The position numbers and the translations under genes were made by a program. Below the pieces are notes generated by a model. The model was not told the origin of the DNA, did not search any database, and saw nothing but the letters and a program-made list of their open reading frames with translations. A DNA stretch of 64,000 bases from CBDFNC01 sp965249895. GTDB taxonomy: Bacteria > Pseudomonadota > Gammaproteobacteria > Enterobacterales > CBDFNC01. The DNA lies in contig CBDFNC010000005.1 in assembly GCA_965249895.1 (NCBI GenBank), positions 1,550,001 to 1,614,000 of the forward strand. The letters are read 5' to 3'. This document shows, in pieces, positions 54,361 to 64,000 of the stretch. How positions within the stretch are numbered: the stretch's first letter is position 1; every line of letters begins with the position of its first letter.

Positions 54361-55587
54361 ATAGCCAAAAAATCACTAAATGACACAATAAATTTTGAAC
54401 TTGTCTTCGATTTAACGATCAGATCTCCAAATTACTGAATTTGGTCGAAAAATGGTATTAATTGAACAGCTACAAAAGGTCCAGGAAAGTCGCTCGCAGA
54501 TCAATCAAGACTATCCCGTCATTGAGGTCGTGTTTCTGGTGATAGTCGCTATGATTTGTGGACAAAAGCAATGGACTGACATTGAAGACTTCGGTAAGGG
54601 CAAGGAAAACCTAAAGTGGTTACGTCAGTATTTGCCATACAAAAATGGCATACCTACCCGGCATACTATCGCCAGGATCATGCGGACTGTGATCCCTGAA
54701 ACCCTGCTATCAGCAATGGTTGGGTGGGTGAATATTCGCCGGGAAAGAAATGGTGCACCTATCATCAGCGTGGACGGAAAGGTGATCAAAGGAGCTAAAG
54801 CCAGCCGCCATGATGATCCCTTGTTCCTCGTTTCGGCCTTTGAGGTTGAGCAGGGGCTAGTGTTAACTCACCGACCTTGTAAAGGAAAAGGCATGGAAAT
54901 ACAAGCGGTAAGAGAGATGATAGACACACTGGATATCACTGGTTGCTTGCTGACAGCCGATGCTTTGCATTGCCAAGTAGAAACGCTGAAAGAGGTCAAA
55001 GACAAAGGCGGAGATATGCTGGTTCAAGTAAAAAGTAATCAGCCAAAACTGCTCGCCGAAGTGGATGAGCAGTTTCAAGCATACTGGTCACAGCCAGAAG
55101 AGCAGCAAGTCTCCTTTGAAACCAAAGATAAAGGCCATGGACGAACAGAAGTTCGTACCGTTTTCTCGCTACCCGCCGCTTTTAGTAAGGAGATAAACAC
55201 AAAATGGCCGATGATTAAAGGAATAGTAGCTGTAGTCCGAGAGCGTAGTATCAATGGCTCAGATACAGGCAGTTATGAGACATCATATTATGTTTGTACC
55301 GATGAACTACCACTGGAACTTGCAGCCCAAGCCTCAAGGCAGCACTGGCACATAGAAAATCAGCAGCATTGGGCGTTAGATGTCATTTTTAGGGAAGATG
55401 CTCAGAAAATGTATGCTGGACACTCGCCATTGAATATGGCGTGTTGTCGCCGTTTAGTGCAGAACCTCTTCAGAAAGTCCCCCGGGAAAGAGTCTGTACC
55501 AAGAAAAATGAATAAGGCCGCGTGGGAAGGAGAATATAGGTCAGCGTTGCTTTTTACATGATGTTAACAAAGCTCGCTCGCGCCCTT
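54329..55587 (+). mobile_element. ISAs1-family insertion element
   Basis: The ends are AAGGGCAGGATCAAACTTT at 54329 and the inverted AAGGGCGCGAGCGAGCTTT ending at 55587. They are flanked by a 10-bp direct repeat (AACATTCATC at 54319-54328 and 55588-55597), within the ISAs1 range of 8-10 bp. Confidence 0.88.
54452..55561 (+). CDS. ISAs1-family transposase
   Basis: The 369-residue transposase has an ISAs1 N-terminus (RSQINQDYPVIEVVFLVIVA) and DDE core: Asp in IISVDGKVIKGAK (about 110), LTADALHCQ (about 170), and Glu in WHIENQQHWALDVIFREDAQ (about 310-329). Intact. Confidence 0.92.
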   Translation: MVLIEQLQKVQESRSQINQDYPVIEVVFLVIVAMICGQKQWTDIEDFGKGKENLKWLRQYLPYKNGIPTRHTIARIMRTVIPETLLSAMVGWVNIRRERNGAPIISVDGKVIKGAKASRHDDPLFLVSAFEVEQGLVLTHRPCKGKGMEIQAVREMIDTLDITGCLLTADALHCQVETLKEVKDKGGDMLVQVKSNQPKLLAEVDEQFQAYWSQPEEQQVSFETKDKGHGRTEVRTVFSLPAAFSKEINTKWPMIKGIVAVVRERSINGSDTGSYETSYYVCTDELPLELAAQASRQHWHIENQQHWALDVIFREDAQKMYAGHSPLNMACCRRLVQNLFRKSPGKESVPRKMNKAAWEGEYRSALLFT

Positions 55588-55597
55588 AACATTCATC

Positions 55598-55683
55598 AAG
55601 CTACTGGCCGTGATTCTGGTATCATTCTCTACACCGACATCCAGGGAAAAGAAAGGGTCGGGTGCCGCTAACAATTCACGTAA
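55598..55683 (-). pseudogene. In-frame segment between the EAL stop codon and ISAs1
   Basis: After the TAG at 55684-55686 the same frame continues (LRELLAAPDPFFSLDVGV, then ENDTRITASS) and at the target site joins the CBS frame (LMNVDVPNVEL). The TAG stands where CAG (Gln) is the likely ancestor. Confidence 0.75.
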
Positions 55684-58050
55684 CTAGGACAGGGAAATAG
55701 GCCTGCTAAACAGAAAGCCTTGTAAATAATCACAGCCAATTTGTTTCAGCAACTGAAAATGCGCCTCTTTTTCAACCCCTTCAGCAACTACTTGAATATT
55801 GAGTTGGTGAGCCAGGGATACCACCATTTTCACCATAGTCTGGTCGTGGGGACGTTTATCCATTTCCATCACGAAGCTCTTGTCAATTTTTAATACATCC
55901 GCCGGCATATTTCTTAAGTAGTTGAGTGAAGAAAAGCCAGTGCCAAAGTCATCTATGGCCAGATGTATTCCCATCAAGGTCAACTCTTCCAGCTTACGTA
56001 AATAGGAGTCAGTGCTGTCAATATCCACAAACGCACTTTCTGTTAGCTCAACTGTAATATCGCTTGGTTTAACCTCAGACTCGCTGATCATGGTCATTAA
56101 TGGTTCAAAGGCCGAATTAATGTCGGTGGCAAGTTTTAGTGAGCGATTAATAGTCACCCCTAGCTCTATATAACCTTCATCATGTAATTGCTTAATATCC
56201 GCCAGGGCCTTTTTGCAAACGCGGTTATCGATTTCCTGAATCAGGTTATATTGCTCGGCAATAGAAATAATGTTTTCCATATCGAAGTCAATGGATAATT
56301 CGGGAGGCAAACGAAATAAGGCTTCGACTTTGACGATTCGTAAGCTACGGGTATCTAATATCGGCTGATATAAGACCTCGACTCTCCCGGTTTCTATAGC
56401 TTTGATCAAACGACGCTTTACATCCAGGCGCTGAGTCATTTTTTCCTGCATCTGAGTTTCGAAATAACAGATGGAATTTATCCCCTGCTGCTTCGAGCTA
56501 TACATAGCCTGAGCCGCATGGCGTAACAATTGCTCCGGTTTTTTTGCATCGCAATTTAATAATGATATACCTATGGCACACGATAGATAGAGGGGCTCTC
56601 CGGATAAGTTAAATGGCTTTTTTAACACTTGTTGCAGCTGAGCCAGAGGCTCTTCCAGCTCTTCATTTTTCTGGGTAGAGCAAAACAGGACGGCAAATAA
56701 ATCTTCACCGACCCGAGCGACCTGATCATCGGCTCTTACTGACTTAAGCAAGCGCTTAGATAACTGTTGTAATAGGCGATTACCCACTTCATTGCCATAA
56801 CTGCCGAAAATTTCCCGTAGCAGATGTAAGGAAATGAGCACTAAGGCAACTGTGCCCTTGACATATTTATCGGTGGATAACTCCTCATTAATAACCTGGT
56901 TAAGGCGCTCCTTGTTGGGTAAGCGAGTAACCGGGTCAAAATAAGTGCGAAAGTTGAGCTGCGCCTCCGCCCGTTTTATCTGTTTTAGATCTGAGCTTAA
57001 CCCCACAAACTTAGTGATCCGCCCCTGGCTATCTTTCACCGAAGAAATACTTAAAAATTGTGGGGTTAACTCCCCGTCCTTTTTACGATTCCATATTTCT
57101 CCTTGCCAGCGTCCCTGATTAATAATCTCATCCCACATTTGCTTATAAAATTGCGCTCCTTGCTTTCCTGAATTTAAAATTCTGGGATTTTGCCCAATAA
57201 GTTCAGACTTGTGATATCCGGTCAGGCTTTCATATGCAGGGTTTACATAAATAATGTCACCTTTAACATTCGCAACCACTATACCTTCCACTGAATTATC
57301 AAAGATATTTTGCAATAAACCATCTTGAGCCTGCTGACTTTTCTCTTTGGTGTGCTCCATTAGTAAACCAGTGCGCTTCCCCCCTTCCGCAGAAAAGCTT
57401 CTTAGTTGCAGCCACTTGAAGCTTTTATCCGGGGTTTTAATGGTAAACTCGGGCGAGTCGCCACTCTGCCCAGCCAGCAGGCCGCGCAGATAGCCCTGTA
57501 GCATATCCCGCTCCTGAGGGGGGCAGCAAGACAACAGGATCTGCCAGCTCGGCGCGACACTTTTCGGAACTAAACCGAGTAACTGGTAAAATAAGTCTGA
57601 CCATATAAGGCGTTTATTTTTCGTATCCCACTCCCAGTGGCCAGTTAACGTGGCATCTTCCAGCCGAATGATCCAATTCTTTTCCCATTCCAGCTGATTG
57701 ATGGTTTCCATAAATCCTTTTTCAACCAACTCCAGACGGGTGCTCTGTTCATTCAGGCAATTGGACATATTTTTTGCGATCAGGCAATTTTCTATACGCT
57801 CCGTGATTAACCGGGTAAAACCCAAAAAATCTTCCCCAGAAAGATTCGGCTGACTATAAAAAAACACCAGCGCTCCTCTATTTCCTTCAGTCGCCCCCTT
57901 GATCAATAGAGGCCAGGCCACAAAAGAATGTAATTCATTGCGCTGAGCGTTAGCAAAGTGGGGATAAGAGGAATGAAGATCCATACTAACAGACTGGAAC
58001 TTCCCTCTAAATACGGCATCCAAAGGCGTCTCAGTGGGCTCATATTCCAT
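55684..58050 (-). pseudogene. GAF-PAS-GGDEF-EAL protein, interrupted at both ends
   Basis: The 788-residue frame has the rear of a GAF domain (1-100), a PAS (about 250-370: IFDNSVEGIVVANVKGDIIY), GGDEF (about 375-540) and EAL (about 550-785). The GGDEF site is degenerate (ARVGEDLFAVLF in place of GGDEF) so it is unlikely to make c-di-GMP. EAL residues are kept (VEALFRLP, ESAFVDI, DDFGTGFSS, AEGVE), so phosphodiesterase activity is likely. The end is cut by TAG 55684-55686 and by ISAs1; the start is separated from its GAF front half at 58221-58466. Confidence 0.8.
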
Positions 58051-58220
58051 GAAAGGCTGAAGCCGCCCTCTTAAATAGTGTCTGAACGAAAACTCCTAGA
58101 GCTAGAGTGCGCAAGGCTTTCAGGCAGAATTCGGAATCTAAGTTTTTAAGTTTTGGGTGATATTTCATAAATAGCCCCAATTTTTAGGTGTTTTCTGTAT
58201 TAGCATCTAAATCTTCGTTT

Positions 58221-58466
58221 TTAAAACCCTTCTACAGCCCTTATGAATAAAGGGTTGTAGGGTTTTCGGTCAGGTACTAAATAGAAGGTATCCGTAGCTA
58301 TTCTGTTATTTTCACTCTGGAAACATAGCATCACTCCCTCGAGTTCAAGCAGTTCGACCAACTCCTTGAAAAAACTGCCTCTGTCGCCGTCTATCTGCAG
58401 GGAGAGCAACTCGCGTATCAAGTGCCCCGAATCCTTTTCCACCCTGGATAAGGTTAAATCATCCAT
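58221..58466 (-). pseudogene. GAF-domain front fragment of the adjacent gene
   Basis: The 81-residue frame (MDDLTLSRVEKDSGHLIREL) resembles the start of a GAF domain (FKELVELLELEGVMLCFQSE), and the next frame resumes with a GAF-like rear half. The 140 bases between contain stops in this frame. AACGAA-type inverted ends flank the gap, so a small insertion is possible. It could also be a short separate gene. Confidence 0.5.
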
Positions 58467-58521
58467 AATCAGCTCCCAACAATAACCTAGAAAGTATTGC
58501 TGGGAACCACGCTATTAACAA

Positions 58522-59097
58522 TTAAATCAATATCTTTTTATTACGTGAAGGAAGGTTACCTGCGGAAAACTCAAAACAAACCACACAGTTTCGACCTGTT
58601 GATTTTGCTTTATATAAGGCTTGATCGGCTCTATGGATAAATTCTGAGGTACTCTCCTGACCCATCTGAGTCACACCAAAGCTAGCGGTCACCTTAATAC
58701 CTTTTGGCCAGTCAGCTTGCTCCAGTTTAACCCTGACCTTTTCCGCCAAATGACCCGCCTGCTGCATATTTGTATCGGGGCAAACCAACAAAAACTCCTC
58801 TCCTCCCCAACGCACCAAAGAATCGGCTTGGCGTGTCACTGCTAACACAAACCGGGTGAAGCAAATAAGAATTTCATCGCCTTGCCCATGACCATATTGG
58901 TCGTTCACGGCTTTAAAGTGGTCCAAATCAATAAAAATGATAGACAAGGGTTTATCCCGAAAATAAACCAGCTGCACCTGCTTAAACAGATTATCCCTGA
59001 TCCCAGCCCGGTTTTTCACGCCGGTCAGTGGATCCCGCTTCGCCATTTCCTCCAGCTTTTTGCTTTCAATTTTCAGCGCATCGTTTAATAACGCCAA
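58522..59097 (-). CDS. Diguanylate cyclase (GGDEF), probably N-terminally truncated
   Basis: The 191-residue frame holds a complete GGDEF domain with the active GGEEF site (SLVRWGGEEFLLVCP, about 106-120) and the conserved RDPLTGVKNRAGI start. It lacks any sensor domain. The frame starts at TTG 59097 and is closed upstream by a stop, and a dispersed repeat begins 22 bp further up, so an N-terminal sensor domain may have been cut off. Confidence 0.75.
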   Translation of the reverse strand: MALLNDALKIESKKLEEMAKRDPLTGVKNRAGIRDNLFKQVQLVYFRDKPLSIIFIDLDHFKAVNDQYGHGQGDEILICFTRFVLAVTRQADSLVRWGGEEFLLVCPDTNMQQAGHLAEKVRVKLEQADWPKGIKVTASFGVTQMGQESTSEFIHRADQALYKAKSTGRNCVVCFEFSAGNLPSRNKKILI

Positions 59098-59118
59098 GAC
59101 TTCAGGCTAGTACTCGGT

Positions 59119-59320
59119 GGAACCCATCAAATAACCTGTCTAAGGGTAACAATTGTTGCGGCCTTTGAAGGAGCAGATGCCTTTTTATAGGCAAAAAGGG
59201 TGAAGCGTAAGCCAGCAAGGTTCGCCGAACGTGCATCCATGCGCTTTACATCTCATCCCTGAGATGGGTTCGGCTCCCACCAAGCCCGATAGATCTGTTA
59301 CCCAAGTTTGACCAGTCCCG
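59119..59320. repeat. Dispersed ~200-bp repeat, copy B
   Basis: Shares the same ordered blocks as 33287-33481 (GGAACCCATCAAATAAC to GTTTGACC-GTCCCG). Adjacent to the truncated diguanylate cyclase start. Confidence 0.75.
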
Positions 59321-59469
59321 TTTTAGGGACTGATCAAATTCCAGCCGTTTAGGGTTACAAAACCAATAGCTCCTCTCCAATTCAGCGAATGCTGGATCAG
59401 ATCAATAGGCCATCAGTTTGGCTTGCCTGTTGCCAGGCTAAAATCAGTGGCTGAGCTTACTCGGTGGGA

Positions 59470-59819
59470 AGCCAAGCAGTATCAGCCAGTCGGTCACCTT
59501 TTCTCCCGTCAGCAACTCATGGGCTGACTGACCTTTGTTACGTCCCCAGCGCTTTGCCCGCAGCGGAACAGCTCAAGAAACGGTTGGTTTACGCCTTGGC
59601 ATACAGATAAGTGCGTAAGGTGGCGTTAAAGCCTTCAATGGCACTGGACGCGCGGTGACGTTTGGTGAGCAACATTTCCACCTCCTGCATCAGCCGCTCA
59701 CAGCGTGTTTCATTCAACTGTTGGGCCAACAGGCGGTAGCTGCCGAGCATTTCCTGAATAAGCCGCTGTTGCTTCCCCTTCCCGACCTTTGCAAATTCAC
59801 GCCGGGGAAAATTTTCCAA
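59470..59819 (-). pseudogene. Decayed transposase C-terminal fragment
   Basis: The frame ends SAIEGFNATLRTYLYAKA with a stop; with one frameshift the sequence goes on as VNQPFLELF and then WGRNKGQSAHELLTGEK, typical of a large transposase's C-terminus (about 60 more residues to 59470). The N-terminal part is absent. Confidence 0.65.
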
Positions 59820-59983
59820 ATTTTTTATATGGCTCTACTAATAAATTTCAGAACAACCTACCGTCCACTCAGAAATAGAAACCCAGCTAACGCCTTAGTT
59901 GTGTGCAAATAAAATATTGGTCTTTTATCGAGACCTAAATCAGATTTAAGCGCTCTCAGGCACTAAAACCTTTGGGTGTGGTT

Positions 59984-61084
59984 TTACGCTTGATATGCAG
60001 GGTAATCGGTATACCCCTTCTTACTTCCTCCATAGAGAGTCAGGCGTGCATCAGCATCAAATTCAGTTAACGGCCAATTATTTTTAAAACGCTCAACTAA
60101 ATCAGGATTGGTGACATAAGGTGTACCAAATGCCACTAAATTAGCGTGTTTTTTGTCCAATAGTTCCAGCGCCGTTTCTTTGGTTAACTTACCTGCTACC
60201 ATGATTGGATTTGGGTAAACCTCGCGCACCTGCTTGCGAAACATTTCTGGTACTTCCACATAACGAGATATGTTTTCAGAAAAGTGTACATATGCCAGTT
60301 TCATCGGTGCCATTTTCTCAAGTGCTTTTAAGATCACCTTAACAATTTCAGGATCCTCATTGGAAAAGCCTTCAATCACATGCGGCGAAACGCGCACCGC
60401 AACTTTATTGCTGCCAATTTCATCGGCGACGGCTTTTAATGTATCGAGCAAGAAACGCATGCGGTTTTCTTGACTACCACCATATTGATCATCACGCTGA
60501 TTGCTTTCTAAACGCATAAACGTATCAAATAGATAACCATGAGCAGCATGAATTTCTACCCCATCAAAGCCAGCGTCAATTGCATTTTGTGCCGCTTGTA
60601 CGAAGTCAGCAATCGTATTGTCAATATCTTGTTGAGTCATCGCTTTTGGATACTCGGTCTCTATCATTCCAAAACCACCTTCTGGTAATGGTCCGAATAC
60701 TTGATCCGGTATTTTAATCGCTGAAGCTGCAAGGGGTTGCTGTCCACTAATGCTCGAGTGGCTACGACGCCCCACATGCCAAAGTTGAATAAACACTTTG
60801 CTGCCTCCAGCATGGATAGCTTGAGTGACTTTTTTCCAACCATCGATATGATCTTGTGTATAGATGCCTGGCGTCATGGAGTAGCCACGCCCCACCGCAG
60901 AGATTGGCGCTCCTTCGGTCACAATCAAACCAGCATTAGCACGCTGTTTGTAATACGTTGCCATCATCTCATTAGGTACGTCACCCGGCTGCGAGGTACG
61001 TGAACGCGTCATTGGCGCCATGGCGATAGGATTATTAAAGGTGATGTCACCCAATTGAATGGGTTGGAAAAGTGAAGTAGTCAT
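59984..61084 (-). CDS. Old yellow enzyme-type alkene reductase
   Basis: This 366-residue FMN enzyme has the OYE start SLFQPIQLGDITFNNPIAMAPMTRSR, the FMN/substrate residues in FIQLWHVGRRSHSS and VEIHAAHGYLFDTFM (His-Ala-Ala-His), and the RVSPHVIEGF segment. It reduces activated C=C bonds using NAD(P)H. NemA-type and GTN-reductase-type members cannot be told apart here. It appears intact. Confidence 0.9.
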   Translation of the reverse strand: MTTSLFQPIQLGDITFNNPIAMAPMTRSRTSQPGDVPNEMMATYYKQRANAGLIVTEGAPISAVGRGYSMTPGIYTQDHIDGWKKVTQAIHAGGSKVFIQLWHVGRRSHSSISGQQPLAASAIKIPDQVFGPLPEGGFGMIETEYPKAMTQQDIDNTIADFVQAAQNAIDAGFDGVEIHAAHGYLFDTFMRLESNQRDDQYGGSQENRMRFLLDTLKAVADEIGSNKVAVRVSPHVIEGFSNEDPEIVKVILKALEKMAPMKLAYVHFSENISRYVEVPEMFRKQVREVYPNPIMVAGKLTKETALELLDKKHANLVAFGTPYVTNPDLVERFKNNWPLTEFDADARLTLYGGSKKGYTDYPAYQA

Positions 61085-61246
61085 ATTGTGCCCTCTGAAT
61101 TAAGCTGAGGACATAGTACCAAGTGAAATAGCTAATATTTATAGCAAAAATATCATATCAATTTAACAGACGCTAAATCACAGCGATAATTTGGGTTGAA
61201 TAAAAACGATAAATGCTGAAATACGCTTGGCCGCCGAAGAACACTT

Positions 61247-61276
61247 AAAGGCGAGCCATCACTGACTCGCCTTTTT
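61247..61276 (-). terminator. Terminator downstream of gcvP
   Basis: GGCGAG-N10-CTCGCC with A-rich and T-rich flanks (AAAGGCGAG...CTCGCCTTTTT). It could act on either strand; gcvP reads toward it. Confidence 0.6.
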
Positions 61277-61345
61277 ACATTTTAGAGGAAATTAACCAAC
61301 TTCATTAAATCGTTAACCAACCTGATTAATTACCCGCACAACTGC

Positions 61346-63999
61346 TTAGTCTTCTTTATATTCCGAAATCGGTACACAAGAGCAAAACAGATTACGGTCA
61401 CCGTACACATCATCGATACGGTTTACCGTTGGCCAGAACTTGTCCACCTTGACCGAAGCCACAGGGAATGCCGCCGTTTGTCTGTCGTAAGCCCTGTCCC
61501 AGTCGCCGGAAATAACATCGTGCTGAGTATGTGGTGCATTGACCAACGGGTTGTCTTCCAAAGTCCACTCCCCCTGCTCCACCTTATCGATTTCCTGGCG
61601 AATAGTGACCATGGCTTCGATAAAGCGATCCAGTTCAACTTTAGACTCGGATTCGGTCGGCTCAACCATTAGCGTACCCGCAACCGGGAAGCTCATGGTT
61701 GGTGCGTGGAAGCCATAATCCATCAGCCGCTTGGCAATATCCATTTCGCTGATACCACTGGTCTCTTTCAATGGACGTAGATCAATAATGCACTCATGAG
61801 CCACTTTATCGTTACGACCGCGATACAAAATCGGGTAGTGAGCGCTTAATTTAGCCGCCAGGTAGTTGGCGTTAAGAATCGCAACCTGAGTAGAGCGCTT
61901 CAAGCCCTCTTTACCCAGCATACGGATATACATCCAGCTGATTGGTAGGATACTGGCGCTCCCATAAGGCGCTGCCGACACCGCGCCATTGTTCTCGCAA
62001 GCCTTGCCATCTTTAACAACCGCATGGCCGGGCACAAACGGCGCCAGGTGACTCTTAATACCGATAGGGCCCATGCCCGGACCCCCACCACCGTGAGGAA
62101 TCGCAAAGGTTTTATGCAGATTCAGGTGAGATACGTCTGAGCCAATGCTGCCAGGGGAAGTGATACCCACCTGAGCGTTCATATTGGCGCCATCCATATA
62201 TACCTGGCCGCCATTCTGGTGGATGATCTCACAGACTTCTTTAATGGTTTCTTCGTAAACACCATGGGTGGAAGGATAAGTGATCATGATACAAGACAGG
62301 TTGTCCGCCAGCTCAGTCGCTTTGGCGCGCAAGTCATCCAAGTCTACGTTACCGTTTGCATCACAAGCCGTCACGATCACTTTCAAACCTGCCATCTGAG
62401 CAGATGCCGGGTTGGTGCCGTGTGCAGAACTTGGGATCAGACAGATATTTCTGTGTCCGTCGCCGCGAGACTCATGGTACTTCTGAATAGCCAGCAGACC
62501 CGCATATTCACCCTGGGCGCCGGAGTTAGGTTGCATACAAACCGCATCATAACCGGTAATGGCAACCAGATCTTGCTCCAGCTCCGTCAGCAACTGCTGA
62601 AAGCCTTGTGCTTGGTCCAGCGGCGCAAACGGGTGGATAGTGCCAAATTCAGGCCAGGTAACCGGGATCATTTCCGCCACAGCATTTAGTTTCATGGTAC
62701 AAGAGCCCAGTGAAATCATGGAGTGGTTCAAGGCTAAATCCTTGTTTTCCAGACGCTTAATATAACGCATCATTTCAGTTTCACTGTGATAAGAATTAAA
62801 GACTTCGTGGGTCAAAAACTCACTTTCCCTCACCAGCTCTGCAGGAATACTCGGGGTAGCCTGGCACACGTGATTATCAAGCTCAGCCAGGTCCAGACCA
62901 TGGTCAGCACCCAAAATAACGTCAAACAGCACTGTTAAGTCTTCTCTGGTGGTAGTTTCGTCCAGGGTGACACTTAAGCTGCTTGCATTATCGGTGCGGA
63001 AGTTGATTTGCTGAGCCAGTGCGTTATCAATCACCTTGCTGCGATCCGCAACATTAAACGTCAAGGTATCGAACCAGGTCTGATTGATTAACTCAACGCC
63101 GTTTTTGGTCAAGCCTGCCGCCAGGATGTCTGTCATCCTGTGAATACGGTTAGCGATGGTTTTCAAGCCTTGCGGGCCATGATAAACCGCATAGAAAGAA
63201 GCCATGTTGGCCAACAACACCTGAGCCGTACAGATATTGGAGTTCGCTTTTTCACGGCGAATATGTTGCTCACGCGTCTGCATTGCCATACGCAGCGCAG
63301 GTTTACCGTTTGTATCTTTAGAAACACCGATAATACGCCCTGGTAACGAACGCTTGTATTTATCTTTTGTGGCAAAAAAAGCAGCGTGAGGGCCACCGTA
63401 ACCTACCGGTACACCAAAGCGCTGTGTGGTGCCTAGCACAACGTCAGCGCCCATTTCTGCCGGAGTTTTAAGCAGAACTAACGACATGATATCTGCAGAG
63501 ACAGCGACTATGCCTTTTTTCGACTGAACAGCGGCGATGGTATCGGTAAGATCGACTAATTCACCGCGAGTGCCAGGGTATTGCAGCAGCGCACCAAAAA
63601 CATCGTAGTCAGCGGCTTGCTCTATAGAGCCCAGCTGAATTTCAAAACCGAAATAAGCGGCGCGCTCTTTGACGACGTCCAGCGTTTGCGGGTGAACCTG
63701 GTCAGAAACGAAATACAGGTTTGACTTTTTGTTTTTCGAGATACGTTTAGCCAGCGCCATGGCTTCCGCTGCAGCAGTTGCTTCGTCTAGTAATGACGCA
63801 CTGGCCAGTTCCAGGCCGGTTAAATCTATGGTCATCTGCTGGAAGTTCAGTAGTGCTTGCAGACGCCCCTGGGCAATTTCAGGTTGATAAGGCGTATACG
63901 CCGTATACCAGCCCGGGTTTTCCAGTACGTTTCGCAAAATAACATTTGGTGTCAAGGTAGCGGTATAACCCATACCAATATATGACTTAAATACCTTAT
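61346..63999 (-). CDS. gcvP: Glycine dehydrogenase (decarboxylating), GcvP; N-terminus outside the window
   Basis: About 884 residues of GcvP are present and the frame runs off the window end (reading YIGMGYTATLTPNVILRNVL). The PLP lysine is in LHKTFAIPHGGGGPGMGPIG (split over the motif). GcvP is the P-protein of the glycine cleavage system and releases CO2 from glycine. The usual length is about 960, so some 75 residues are missing. The gcvT and gcvH partners would be expected beyond the window end. Confidence 0.95.
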   Translation of the reverse strand, partial: KVFKSYIGMGYTATLTPNVILRNVLENPGWYTAYTPYQPEIAQGRLQALLNFQQMTIDLTGLELASASLLDEATAAAEAMALAKRISKNKKSNLYFVSDQVHPQTLDVVKERAAYFGFEIQLGSIEQAADYDVFGALLQYPGTRGELVDLTDTIAAVQSKKGIVAVSADIMSLVLLKTPAEMGADVVLGTTQRFGVPVGYGGPHAAFFATKDKYKRSLPGRIIGVSKDTNGKPALRMAMQTREQHIRREKANSNICTAQVLLANMASFYAVYHGPQGLKTIANRIHRMTDILAAGLTKNGVELINQTWFDTLTFNVADRSKVIDNALAQQINFRTDNASSLSVTLDETTTREDLTVLFDVILGADHGLDLAELDNHVCQATPSIPAELVRESEFLTHEVFNSYHSETEMMRYIKRLENKDLALNHSMISLGSCTMKLNAVAEMIPVTWPEFGTIHPFAPLDQAQGFQQLLTELEQDLVAITGYDAVCMQPNSGAQGEYAGLLAIQKYHESRGDGHRNICLIPSSAHGTNPASAQMAGLKVIVTACDANGNVDLDDLRAKATELADNLSCIMITYPSTHGVYEETIKEVCEIIHQNGGQVYMDGANMNAQVGITSPGSIGSDVSHLNLHKTFAIPHGGGGPGMGPIGIKSHLAPFVPGHAVVKDGKACENNGAVSAAPYGSASILPISWMYIRMLGKEGLKRSTQVAILNANYLAAKLSAHYPILYRGRNDKVAHECIIDLRPLKETSGISEMDIAKRLMDYGFHAPTMSFPVAGTLMVEPTESESKVELDRFIEAMVTIRQEIDKVEQGEWTLEDNPLVNAPHTQHDVISGDWDRAYDRQTAAFPVASVKVDKFWPTVNRIDDVYGDRNLFCSCVPISEYKED

Positions 64000-64000
64000 T

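Noticed and set aside
1..64000. CRISPR arrays, rRNA and complete tRNA genes
   Set aside because: No repeat-spacer array and no rRNA- or tRNA-like sequence was recognised on either strand, apart from tmRNA.

Overview
The window looks like a chromosomal segment of a marine gammaproteobacterium, most likely of the Alteromonadales or a near relative. This rests on gene order and protein similarity recalled from family knowledge, not on a search. The signs are recN-bamE / ratA-rnfH / smpB-ssrA, raiA-pheA facing tyrA-aroF as in enteric and Alteromonadales genomes, pntAB, a yejABEF-slt operon, fabV instead of fabI, a minor-pilin cluster beside pilE, and several c-di-GMP enzymes. The tmRNA tag reads ANDDNYALAA.

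Layout. 1-2900 is conserved core: recN 3' end, bamE, rnfH, ratA, smpB, ssrA. About 2850-17880 is an accessory region joined to the 3' end of ssrA. It carries an orphan Imm53-type immunity gene, a complete IS66-type element, a hipBA toxin-antitoxin pair with an IS200 element inside hipA, an IS4 element, an alanine-dehydrogenase-like gene, an attC-like hairpin beside an ankyrin fragment, and a RIT element (three tandem tyrosine recombinases) inside a REP-associated transposase gene. An ssrA-like 3' remnant lies at 17837-17872, and a second copy of the ssrA 3' flank lies at 8484-8519, so the region looks like one or two nested ssrA islands. 18000-25290 returns to core genes (pntAB, an AraC regulator, a MATE pump, an alkyltransferase-like protein). 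An IS630-type element carrying its own AbrB-like gene follows at 25291-26869. 27000-33300 holds DUF2293, DUF1415, ltaE and fimT-pilW-pilX-pilV divergent from pilE, with no pilY1. 33600-42060 holds slt and yejFEBA, with an IS66 fragment and an 80-bp duplication at the slt 3' end and a frameshift in yejA. 42200-51700 holds a large GGDEF/EAL protein, raiA, pheA with an extra C-terminal domain, tyrA and aroF. 52100-64000 holds fabV, a GGDEF-EAL-CBS gene broken by ISAs1 and a stop codon, a diguanylate cyclase, an old yellow enzyme and the start-truncated gcvP.

The most unusual coding feature is pheA. The chorismate mutase, prephenate dehydratase and ACT domains are followed by about 240 residues resembling a type I-beta DAHP synthase in which most catalytic motifs are replaced, which suggests a pseudoenzyme domain. 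A separate intact type I-alpha DAHP synthase (aroF) lies 3 kb away.

A second theme is clean interruption. hipA (IS200), the GGDEF-EAL-CBS gene (ISAs1, with a 10-bp target duplication) and the REP-associated transposase (RIT) can each be rejoined across the junction in frame on paper, so these insertions look recent. The IS630 element's AbrB gene sits divergently from its transposase around a palindromic operator, suggesting self-regulated transposition. No CRISPR array, tRNA or rRNA gene was found.
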